Notes under the pieces: model-generated | Databases searched by the model: none | The model's input: only the letters and a program-made list of their open reading frames with translations | What the model was told of the DNA's origin: nothing | In this document: positions 54,757 through 64,000 of the stretch, piece after piece | Position numbering within the stretch: position 1 is the stretch's first letter | Layout of the letters: each line of letters begins with the position of its first letter | Assembly (NCBI GenBank): GCA_015178975.1 | Contig: WHVD01000100.1 | Span: forward strand, 124,001-188,000 | DNA from: Hysterangium stoloniferum | Lineage: Eukaryota > Basidiomycota > Agaricomycetes > Hysterangiales > Hysterangiaceae | DNA length: 64,000 nucleotides | Direction of reading: 5' to 3' | Made by a program: the position numbers and the translations under genes

Positions 54757-56122
54757 ATGTGATCCCCTCTGAGCAATACATGCATAATCTGTAGCAGTGT
54801 CACGAATCAATTATTCTTCAATAAAGTTGAATAATATTCTACTGATCGAACTCGAAAGCCTCATTTGATGAAGTATATATTTACCTTGTCAATGAAGTAA
54901 GAGGCTATTACCAGTCACGAGAACTCAGGGAAGTATTTGTCAAAGAAGTTACAACAAGTTAGATTATTAGTATTACTAATTTACAGATATTTCGACTGAC
55001 TTCCCTTGCTCCTTTCATAGCCCTTTTATGCTTTTCTTCGTATCGTTATGACTATGTTATGAACTAATAATGAAATCATACATGACATTGAAATGAGACA
55101 TGTTGAAAGAGATTTGATGTTGTCAAATAATGTTCGGGTTTATCGAGTCGAATTCAATGAGTCAAAGAGTTGTCGAATATTACCTTTGATTGTTTGTGAC
55201 AATGTTGTGACTTGTGACGGTTGTGACAAGCAGATTATCATGCACACAAAGTAAATCAGTGAGGAGAATGAACAGTTCCATTTTGATACCTGCTATTCCC
55301 TTTTCTCAGAAGGATGTCACTTCATTTGACCACTCGGGGACTGACTTTGTCACCTCATTGAGACTTCCAGGCCAGGTGAATAAGTCATGTGCTGATATGA
55401 TGCCATGATACCAACCTAGCCAGATGGCTATTCTCATAGGCATAGATGGGTACCTTTGTTAAATTTGATGATGAAACACACCTTTTTATAGGGGGAGTCC
55501 ACCAATTATTGCAACTTTTCATATGAAGATGCTAATTGTGGACCATGCATTTGGAGGTTAATGTGTGTCAGAACCACTATACACCTCCCAGAGCATCCAA
55601 CCTATATTGTCAGGAGGTGCTACACTAACTGACACAAGATATTGAGACACAAAGTACTTTTATTACAAGCTTATTAAACCCTTGTATATTGTGTATTGCA
55701 ATAGAGTCAACTCATACTATTTTTAATAACCTTGTCTTGTAATCCTTTGTGGCAGTGATGACCTTATCCCTCAAAACTCGAGAAGCATAGTAAGAGCCCC
55801 ATTTCACGTTGACAGGCTCTGAATAAAGTGGTTGACTGTGATATCTAAGGATAACCTGTCTCGGTGGGAAGACCAGGGTATCCTTCACAAAGGTGCAAGC
55901 ATTTTGCCTTTCCAAGGGACTTGACTGCTCAAAGTTCAAGTTACCTTCCATTTCACCAGATTCGTGACACTCAGCGTGTGAGGAGTTCCAGACAGTGTTT
56001 TGCAAAGATGTGAATGTTTACACCCTCACAGCTGTGTAGTTAGAATTTGGTATTAGATAGTTGAATATACTGTAAAAGATTTTCTTCGTAGGGAAAGAGT
56101 GGTCCGGCCCAGATCACCACTG
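54757..56122. other. Spacer right of the Ty3 element, with one end of a dispersed repeat
   Basis: 54,757-54,803 carries the upstream end of the interrupted minus-strand frame. 55,468-55,728 matches 63,368-63,624. The + frame at 55,214-55,408 and the minus frame at 55,712-56,005 (97 codons) have no recognisable motif. Confidence 0.4.
55468..55728 (+). repeat. Dispersed repeat, left copy
   Basis: Runs from GATGAAACACACC to CTCATACTATTTTTAATA. Aligned by eye with 63,368-63,624 it shares GGATGCTAATTGTGGACCAT-like, CACTAACTGACACA and AAGTACTTTTATTACAAG segments in the same order and orientation. It is probably the end of an old transposon. Confidence 0.7.
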
Positions 56123-56735
56123 TGAAGAGTGGTGGAAGTTCTAACTGTTCTATATACGAAGAATATCAACCGTTTAGGTACAACACAAAGATGTATTCAC
56201 TATCTAAGTCTAATACAGACCGAACATGTATTGACTGTTTAGTTCAATACAGTTGAGTGAAATAGCTATCTAAAGTAGAATAGAGAGCTAAAACGAATAA
56301 GAAGAATCGACTGTTAAGTATGATTCTGAATGACTGCTCAAGTGTAGAAGAGAATAATGAGAGAGTCAAATAACAGAGTAGCGCGGATGTAGTCCACACA
56401 GATTGAGATAAAGGTGGAGTTTCGACTAGTACAGTTCGAAACTCTGATTGCATAGATAGTTAAAGCCCATCTGTGACGGTTGAGACAATACCCCAATGAC
56501 AACTTACAGGACACTAACTGGTGTCTGGGTAAGTCGTGGTTGCGGGGTAAAAAGTGTCTCTTTTCCATTTGGTGCCAAGTGCACCCACAAGTATACACAG
56601 AGCTTCAAACTAATGAAATGGTGCAATATTCGAAGAATATAAAGGATAGAAAAATATGAATAAAATGTGTAAAATATAAATAAAATAAAAGGAGTGTTTT
56701 ACCACAATGAAACTGTGGTAAAAGCATACTCCTCA
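56123..56735 (-). mobile_element. Solo LTR (613 bp), target duplication CACTG
   Basis: Starts TGAAGAGTGG and ends ATACTCCTCA, with CACTG at 56,118-56,122 and 56,736-56,740. The reverse complement matches the LTR at 43,106-43,740. No internal region remains. Confidence 0.8.
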
Positions 56736-56756
56736 CACTGCACTATATGCACCTGA

Positions 56757-57756
56757 TGTTACAACCGTGTCGTAACTGTGTCGCAATCCGATGGTCCCTG
56801 AGAATACTACAGTCTATCGATATTCCAAGTTATTGATCAAGTCATCATTTCGGCAACCTTCGGAACACTGACACTGACATATACCTTCACGGCGATCAAA
56901 CCCCATTTACGCCCCTGTCAAATATACTCGTACCATCTGGTTATGCTTTGATACGTCCCCTTTCATTATGATGATCCATTTTACTCTATGTTTCACATAT
57001 GCCCATATATACTTGTAGCCCGTGGACTATTCCCTTTTCTTGTAATCCCACTCTCGGCTAAATCTCGGCTTCCGATCTTATTGTAACCTTCCAGTTTCTA
57101 GTCAAGTCTATTTGTCAAATAGTGTTTCCACTCTTCCCTTAGTTAGTAGTTTCTAGACACCGATAACTCATATATAAGACCCACTGTAATGTAACTACTA
57201 GACAATCAGAATATCGACTTAGATCAACTTAGATACCCCTCTAATTTCCAACTCCATTATCTATTCACGACCACCACATTCTGACTCCATCCAATTTACG
57301 ATTCAACCTACATTTACGACTTCAACCTCTAATCTCTGACTCTCAGTCTCCGACTCTCTCAGTCTCCGACTCTCTCAGTCTCCGACTCTCTCAGTCTCCG
57401 ACTCTCTCAGTCTCCGACTCTCTCAGTCTCCGACTCTCTCAGTCTCCGACTCTCTCAGTCTCCGACTCTCTCAGTCTCTGACTCTCAGTCTCTGACTCTC
57501 AGTCTCCGACTCTCAATCTCTGACTCTCAGTCTCTGACTCTTGGTCTCCGACCCCTCAGCCCAACCCTCGACTTATCCTTCGGTTTCCGATCGGTAGTTT
57601 TACTGAGAGGTTTACTTGACAGGACTAGTTTCCACCCGCCCGAAATTTAAGGACACCTGACGGTAACTTGCGAGGGCACAGCACATAAGCTGAAGCCAAG
57701 TCCTTCTGTTCCATCCCCATCGGTCTACTGACATCTGTCAGTTTCTGCTCTTAACA
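56757..57756 (+). mobile_element. Solo LTR (1,000 bp), target duplication CCTGA
   Basis: Begins TGTTACAACCGTGTCG and ends CTGCTCTTAACA. CCTGA occurs at 56,752-56,756 and 57,757-57,761. It contains the 16-bp minisatellite listed separately. A reversed relative is at 58,122-59,296. Its right flank belongs to an older LTR (57,757-58,121), into which it appears to have inserted. Confidence 0.85.
57334..57548 (+). repeat. 16-bp minisatellite inside the LTR
   Basis: About eight near-perfect units of GACTCTCTCAGTCTCC are followed by shorter 11-12 bp variants (GACTCTCAGTCTC). The reversed LTR has a matching but differently sized tract at about 58,330-58,500. Confidence 0.9.
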
Positions 57757-59560
57757 CCTGACCTGCCATCTGGTACCTAAAGTACAGTCAACCAGAGTGC
57801 CCACTGGGACCCATGCACATCAAACCTGTCTATCTCCAACTCTGTCTTATGCACCAGTCACTGGACTCCACCTGGACAACCCATCAGCTCTCTAACTGAG
57901 CTCCATTCCAATTATGGTCAAATGACCTATCATGTTTCACACCCACTCCATTCTGTTCTGCCCCTAACACCTAGTTTGGTGTTTACTAGTCTTGCTTCAT
58001 GATTACTTGTTTTGATCTTCATTATTACTGGATTTGGTATTGCATACATTCCACAGTCTATATAGTCTAGCTAATGTTGTACCTACAATCCAGTCAGAAA
58101 ATCAACTAAGTTCTCCCCCAGTGTTAAGAGCAGAAACTGACGGATGTCGGCAGACCGACGGGGACCGAACGGAAGGACTTGGCTTCAGCTTATGTGCTGC
58201 GCCCTCGCAAGTTACCGTCAGGTGTCCTTAAATTTCGGGCGGGCGAAAACTAGTCCTGTCAAGTAAACCTCTCGGTAAACTACCGATCGGAAACCGAAGG
58301 ATAAGTTGAGGGTTGGGTTGAGGGGTCGGAGACCAAGAGTCGGAGGCTGAGAGAGTCAGAGACTGAGAGAGTCGGAGACCGAGAGAGTCAGAGACTGAGA
58401 GTCGGAGACTGAGACAGTCGGAGACTGAGACAGTCGGGGACTGAGAGTCGGAGACTGAGAGTGTCGGGGACTGAGAGTTGGAGACTGAGAGTGTCGAAGT
58501 CGTAAATGTAGGTTGAATCGTAAATCGGATGGAGTCGGAATGTGGTGGTTGTGAATAGATAATGGAGTCGGAAATTAGAGGGATATATAAGTTGATCTAA
58601 GTCGATATTCTGATTGCCTAGTAACTACAATTACAGCGAGTTCATATACAAGTAACAGGCGTCTAGAAAGTACTAATGGGGAGGAGGGCGGAAAACGGCA
58701 TTAACAATAAGCTTGACTAGGAACAGGAAGTTTATGATTAGTTCGGAGGCCGATGATAACCGAGAATGGAAATTACGATAAAAGGAAATAGTTCGAGGAC
58801 TACGAATATAGTTAGACATATGTGGAACATAAGATGAGACGGATCAACATGATGAAAGGGACATATCAAAACATAACCAGACAGAAAGGCGTAGTCGGGT
58901 TTGATTGACCGGAGAGCATACGTCAGCGTCGGGGGTCCGACGGCTTCCGAGGTGTTGTATTGTCGGAGACGTATAACGAGGGTATTCCGTCGGGGGCCGT
59001 CGGTTTGCGAAGGGTTACGACACAGTCGTAACACTACAGGTATATATGGGCATATGTGAAACATAGAGTAAAACGGATCATCATAATGGAAGGGGACGTA
59101 TCAAAGCATAACCAGATGGTAGAGTATATTTTGACAGGGGCGTAAACGAGGTTTGATCGCCGTGAAGGTATACGTCAGTGTCGGTATTCCGAAGGTTGCC
59201 GAAATGATGACTTGATCAATAACTTCGAACATTGATAGACTGTAGTATTCTCGGAGACCATCGGGTTGCGACATGGGTTACGACACGGTCGTAACACCCA
59301 GTAATATAGCATATATCCTGCTCAATTACCACCTCTCATCTTTGAAGCACAATGCTATTGACCTCATTGGAGCCTGTGGGCTTTCCAACTGTCTTCCCAA
59401 CCTATTGACCTACATATCAACTACCCTGGACTCCCCAGGTTTTCTGCCTGCCAGTTTGAAAATGGATGCTCCAATCTTACAAGGCACAGCCTATAAGCTG
59501 AAGCCAAGTCCTACCAGATTATCCACAGGTTTCTCTGGAAACCCTCTGGCAGTTTCCACT
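57757..59560 (+). mobile_element. Older LTR remnant split by later LTR insertions
   Basis: 57,757-58,121 and 59,297-59,560 together match the middle and end of the solo LTR at 29,394-30,213 (ACCTAGTTTGGTGTTTACTA-like, ATACAATCCAGTCAGAAAAT-like and AAGCTGAAGCCAAGTCCTAC segments). The gap between them is filled by the composite LTR at 58,122-59,296. The beginning of this LTR is missing or displaced by the LTR at 56,757-57,756. Confidence 0.65.
58122..59296 (-). mobile_element. Composite LTR (one full LTR plus a 263-bp LTR 5' end), target duplication CCCAG
   Basis: CCCAG flanks the unit at 58,117-58,121 and 59,297-59,301. Read on the minus strand, 59,296-59,034 is the first 263 bp of the LTR type seen at 56,757, and 59,033-58,122 is a second, more diverged but complete LTR of the same type starting TGTTACGACTGTG. 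The pattern fits an LTR that received a nested insertion and then lost the material between by recombination. It contains the reversed minisatellite at about 58,330-58,500. Confidence 0.7.
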
Positions 59561-60359
59561 TTGACTGGCATTTGTTATGACCATCAATAAGTCACAGGAT
59601 CAATCTTGAAAATTAGTTGGATTGGATCTGCACACTCCTGTCTTCTCACATGGACAGTTTTATGTTGGCAGTTCAAGAGGGACAAACTGGGGAAGATTGA
59701 AAATCTTACTCCATGACACTGATATAACTGCCAATGTAGTAGTGTTTAAGGATGTTATTATTGACCATAAGTAAGTCTTCAGGCAAAGTGGCAAAAAGAG
59801 ACTGACTTATGTCTTCTAGGTTCAACAAATTCAAATAAAAAAACTATTTAATCATTTCAAAATAAACTTCTCTGAGCTGGACCATGTGCCCTGATAAATA
59901 ATTAGAATTGTTGATACTGAATAGAGTATTTGCAACTAATAAAGTTGTAGAGTGGGGGGGTATGTGGGGCTTGCCTCCCACGGGTTCACTCTTCGTTGAA
60001 TTCCATCTTAGCAAGCGAATTCAATCCTGACACAAATTCAATTGTGACTGCAGAAATTCAAACGAACCTAATCTCATTCCCGAAAAATCAATTACAGTGC
60101 CTGAGCATCTTTCAATTGGCCTATAGAAATATTAGACGCTGAATTTCAATTCCTTGGTGTATTAAGCTCACCCATCTGGCTCCTCTACGTAAACATCCCC
60201 ACACTCCATTGGACTTTTCTCCGAAATTGAATTCAACCGGGTACACATAGGCTGCTGCTCCGTCGGCAACACCCCCTTCGCGCGAACGCTCCTACAGACA
60301 AACTATATCCCACAAGAAATAGGACTCGGATGACATTGTGTCGTCGCCTAATCATAACA
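59561..60359. other. Region upstream of the P450 gene
   Basis: Nothing transposon-like is recognised. The stretch nearer the gene (60,000-60,359) is rich in GAATTCAA and AATTGAATTC-like motifs. I cannot point to a TATA box at a sensible distance. No gene is called. Confidence 0.4.
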
Positions 60360-62848
60360 ATGTCCCTTTCCTATGCCATCCTAGTCCCATCGGGACTTAT
60401 ACTTTTCTTCGCTTTCCGAATGGTTCTCCGTCGTCTTAAATCCCATTCATTGGTACACCTCCCCGGGCCTGAAAAGGGATCATCGTGGCTGGTCGGTATG
60501 TGATTATTGACACAGCATGAAGTATCTTACGATGTTCAATTTTTCCCAGGAAATTTGCCAGAACTCGTAAGACCTGTTGAGATAGGTGACGCTGATATGT
60601 TTTGGACAAGAGAGTATGGGACAGCAATACGTATCAAGGGAACATTCGGCGTAGGTGATCAACGATCCCATATGTGCGGTCTTCAACTGATGGAATCCGA
60701 CCTTTCACTTGCTCAGTGTGATATCCTCTTCACATCGGACCCCAAAGCATGAAACATACTTTCTATGCAGAATGTCGCTCATTAATATTCCATTCAGGCC
60801 TTGCAATATATATTTAACGTTTCAGGGTATAACTACCCGAAACCTGAGGACTTTAGAGCTTCAGTGGCCCTCATAGGCGGTAAGGGTATATCCTGGGCAG
60901 AAGGTCAGATCACATGTATCATGTTGAGAACAACACTTAAAATGCTCAACGCTCAATCAGGTTCCCAACACGCACGTCACAAAAAAATAATGAACCCGGC
61001 TTTTTCACTTACTTCCCTGCGTGCATTTCTCCCAGTGTTCAGTCATATTGCTCAAAAGGCAAGTGGTTACGATGCCTGACCCAAGGACCCCTTTTGTTCA
61101 CGACATTCTGTTGATAGATGGTTCTCAAATTAAAGGAGGAAATCCAAAACAATGAAAATACATCTACTGTTTTGGATATTTTTCCTTGGTTGTCTCGTAC
61201 GGCATTGGACTCCATAGGCGCAGGTCAGTCTGTTGAATGTTTTCGTTTTGCATACTAAAAGCGTCGGGATCTGCAGCGGGCTTTGATTACCAATTTAATG
61301 CAATCGATCAGAAAGGAGAAACAAAATTAGCTAAAGCGTACAATAATTTACTGTTAGTGCTGAATTATCCAATTTCGCTTAACATCGAGTAAGGCGAAAT
61401 ACCTTCGTCCAGTTCAGATTTTTTGTTTGACCTCCCCGACTCAATGATAGTTTTCGGGTCTATTATGGGAATACTCCCTCAGTGGATGACTTCCTTCCTC
61501 TCACTTCTTCCTAATACGCGGATGAGCAGAATACGAAACTATATGTCAGTTGCTCGAGACGTGGCAAAAGACATTGTTGATAAACAAACCAACATCTACT
61601 TGAATGGAAAGGAAGGGTCCAAGGATATTATGAGCATTTTGGGTGATCTGATTCCCTCGTTTTTATTCGTACATATCTTATTGACGCTTACAGTACGAGC
61701 AAATAGGGCAGAGGATCCCAATGCAAAGCTTAGTGAGGAGGAGATATTATCACAACTTACGTGAGTCGCCTAATTGCGACACGACTGGCGATCCCATATT
61801 TGACTGTAGGACAATAATTTTTGCGGGCCACGAGTCGACTTCTACAACTCTTGCCTGGGCTCTCCACGAGTTGGCAAGGCATCCAGAATATCAAACTCGT
61901 GTGCGAGCTGAGATCAGGGTGACACGTGCCCAAGCGGCGCAAAGAGGGAAGGTGGAATTAACAATCGCCGATTTGGACTCCATGACTTATCTTTTGGCAT
62001 TGGTGAAGGTAGGATGAATATCCATCTCTTGTCTCTATATTTAAGAGAGGATAGGAAACCCTGAGGTTCCATCCCATCGTTCCCTACTTGATCCGGGAAG
62101 CGAGACGGGACGATATGATACCTTTGGAAACACCTATAACGACCAAAGCTGGACAAGTTATTACCAGTATCCCCGTCAGTCGCGGTCAGCGAGTATTCAC
62201 ATCTTTCGTGGCTTATAATAGGTCAGAATCACAGGCACGATGTGATTTTCGTAACGATCTATTATTTATTTATGTTGCATCAACAGGCTGAAGTCGGTCT
62301 GGGGAGAAGACGCCGATAAATGGCGACCCGAACGCTTCATTGAAGACACTGTGGCAACACAGAACACTGGCCTTGGAGTTTTTGCTAACGTGTATGTTCC
62401 TCTAAGTTATTCAAGGGTCGACCTCCATATTTGAATATGTCTTGCAGAATAACCTTCGGCGGCGGCGTGAAAAGTTGCATCGGGTACGTGGGTGATATCA
62501 ATGACAAAAAATGAGAGCACATGAGCTTCCACTTTTTCTCTTGCTATAGATGGAGATTTGCGTGCGCAATGCATAATGAATTTCTGTGAACTTGCTTGAT
62601 TATTAACATACCTTTTCTCTTAGCGTTCTTGAAATGCAAACAATCTTGATTGAGATCCTGGAAAGTTTTGAATTCTTGCCACCTCCCGGTAACATTGAGA
62701 TTATTAGGGGCGCAGCGGGTATGATGTCACCAATGTAAGTCATTGAGACGAACTCCTATTGTTACCGTTTGTTTAAAGCTACCTTTGTAGGGTGAAAGGA
62801 TCTGTGAAAGGTCGCAGCGAACTTCCTATCACAATTACGCCGTTGTAA
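60360..62848 (+). CDS. Cytochrome P450 monooxygenase, 16 exons, 545 aa
   Basis: Exons: 60360-60495, 60550-60650, 60717-60746, 60798-60903, 60961-61058, 61118-61223, 61277-61352, 61413-61642, 61694-61760, 61810-62008, 62055-62221, 62287-62391, 62448-62483, 62550-62561, 62624-62734, 62791-62848. They total 1638 nt and every junction keeps frame. An N-terminal membrane anchor (residues about 5-20) is followed by the Pro-rich LPGPEKG hinge. The I-helix motif is AGHEST (322-327), the K-helix ETLR (384-387), PERF at 453-456, and the heme loop FGGGVKSCIG with Cys484, where the usual Arg is Lys. It is an ER-anchored haem enzyme using molecular oxygen and electrons from a P450 reductase; the substrate cannot be told. 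Introns 3 (GCATGA) and 5 (GCAAGT) appear to be GC-AG; the intron 3 donor could instead be a mutated GT. No stop or frameshift is needed, so the gene seems intact despite its transposon surroundings. Confidence 0.88.
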
Positions 62849-63367
62849 TAAGGATGTATGTTGGAATCACAAGCACGTTAGTCCCGTTCTCCTTGATATA
62901 ACCGGAGCTCACAGGATCAAAGAACAAGCTCGTAATAATGATATAATTCCCTCTGTGCCTTTGTCTGACAGAACATTCCACTGTATTCTATCTGTTTCTC
63001 TTTTTTCCATTTCTTTTGTTCCCCAAAATGTTCTCTTTAGTTAGCATAAATATAAGCTCAGTGAATAGTCGAAAAATGTAAGCCTGGTCGTTTACGACAG
63101 CCGATTCCATTACCACAGACGCGCCTACTATTATTTTCATATATCGTTTGCCGTTACCGTCATCGTCCTATATTGTACTCGCCATTCTCGAAGAACACAG
63201 ATTGGACCCATAGCGCTGCAAATGTGAGGCTGCATTGACAGCAGCCTTTCAAAAAAGGAGAGACAGGCGCCATGGTCTGACATTTCAACATTCTCTTGTG
63301 ACAACTGGCAGAAAACAATTTGATGAGGCTGCTCTTCCCTTGTGAGTGAAGCTTCTGTTGGAATTGG
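62849..63367. other. Downstream of the P450 gene, nothing recognised
   Basis: Short minus-strand frames at 63,137-63,405 overlap each other and show no motif. A polyadenylation signal is not obvious, although AATAAGGATG follows the stop directly. Confidence 0.4.
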
Positions 63368-63624
63368 TGATGAAACCACTCTTTTCCTAGGGGTGGTTCA
63401 CCCATTTCCCCACTTTTTCATAGGAGGATGCTAATTGTGGACCATGTTTTCTGAGGTTAATGCATGCCAGAACCAGTGTACACCTAAACTAGCATCCTAC
63501 CTATCATGTCAGAAGGTGATTCACTAACTGACACATTGATTGACAAACAAGTACTTTTATTACAAGTCTATTACCCACTTGTAGATTGTGTATTACAATA
63601 AGCCAACTCATACTATTTTTAATA
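63368..63624 (+). repeat. Dispersed repeat, right copy
   Basis: Second copy of the segment at 55,468-55,728, same orientation, about 7.9 kb away. The two copies bracket the LTR graveyard and the P450 gene. Confidence 0.7.
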
Positions 63625-64000
63625 GCTTCTGCACTGTGGTTTGTAATAGGTCTGTGGGAGAAATAGAATGCAATGACATCATTTGCCTATTGAAAAAACA
63701 CATGAGCCCTACACCTGGTCCTGCCATTGGCTAGGACCACACAGGTTAGCATCATATAAGGCAGACACCATCCAGCTACCTTATGTAAGTGAAAAAACAC
63801 ACTCAACAATGAGCATCTATTATGACACTTTTTTTTGCAACTCAGCAACTAGGGATAATAGAAAACATGCATTCCCTCAATATTATGGGTTTTATTTCCA
63901 ATATTTGTTAAACTTTAGATATATCCCAAAAAATATTTTACCTAGAGAAAGGTTCTAAATGCTCTAATTAATAAATTTTAGGCAACAGCATGGGTATGTA
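63625..64000. other. Right edge, nothing recognised
   Basis: AT-rich sequence with one short + frame (63,683-63,958) that has no motif. It may continue the element that contains the dispersed repeat. Confidence 0.4.

Noticed and set aside
57334-58500. A CRISPR-like array in the regularly spaced CTCTCAGTCTCCGACT repeats
   Set aside because: The units are head to tail with no unique spacers, inside an LTR, in a eukaryotic genome.

Overview
The window looks like a transposon-rich stretch of a basidiomycete (probably Agaricomycete) nuclear genome. Genes are split by many short introns (46-67 nt). A cytochrome P450, a fungal kinase-like family, a CE9-type amidohydrolase relic and a chromodomain Ty3/gypsy element all have the look of mushroom-forming fungi. 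Several families of solo LTRs with 5-bp target duplications fill most of the rest. The assignment rests on sequence style and recognised families; no database search was possible.

Layout. (1) About 0.5-42.8 kb is an array of six copies of one cassette. Copy 1 (about 0.56-8.46 kb) is inverted; copies 2-3 (9.7-19.3 kb) and 4-6 (20.0-42.8 kb) run on the + strand. The unit is: kinase-like gene (copies 1 and 4 only, facing away) or a short module A; module B; a five-exon gene of unknown function, here called family F; module D; the 5' part of an amidohydrolase gene; and a tail E. By hand splicing, F copies 2 and 5 are intact (555 and 537 aa), copies 4 and 6 have lost intron 4 and end early (480 and 483 codons), and copies 1 and 3 are pseudogenes. 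All amidohydrolase copies are broken. The kinase is intact in copy 1 (476 aa) and dead in copy 4. Insertions decorate the array: solo LTRs in copies 1 and 4, a three-level nest of LTRs between copies 4 and 5, and a poly(A)-ended SINE-like insert in copy 6.

(2) 42.8-46.6 kb holds unrelated sequence: a solo LTR, a TGCA-rich minisatellite tract, and a minus-strand ORF interrupted by the next element. (3) 46,622-54,751 is a full-length Ty3/gypsy chromovirus (564-bp LTRs, target duplication GCACG) with gag, protease, RT, RNase H, integrase and chromodomain, plus a spliced antisense accessory gene. Apart from gag's own terminal TAA, every stop inside its genes is TGA, as expected from CGA to TGA decay at methylated CpG. 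(4) 54.8-59.6 kb is an LTR graveyard of solo, nested and recombined LTRs. (5) 60,360-62,848 is an intact-looking cytochrome P450 of 545 aa in 16 exons, two of whose introns appear to be GC-AG. The right end has a dispersed repeat and nothing else recognised.

The most interesting object is the amplified cassette. An unrecognised protein family is kept open in several copies next to a kinase-like gene while the neighbouring amidohydrolase has decayed in all six. I do not see proof of a joint function.
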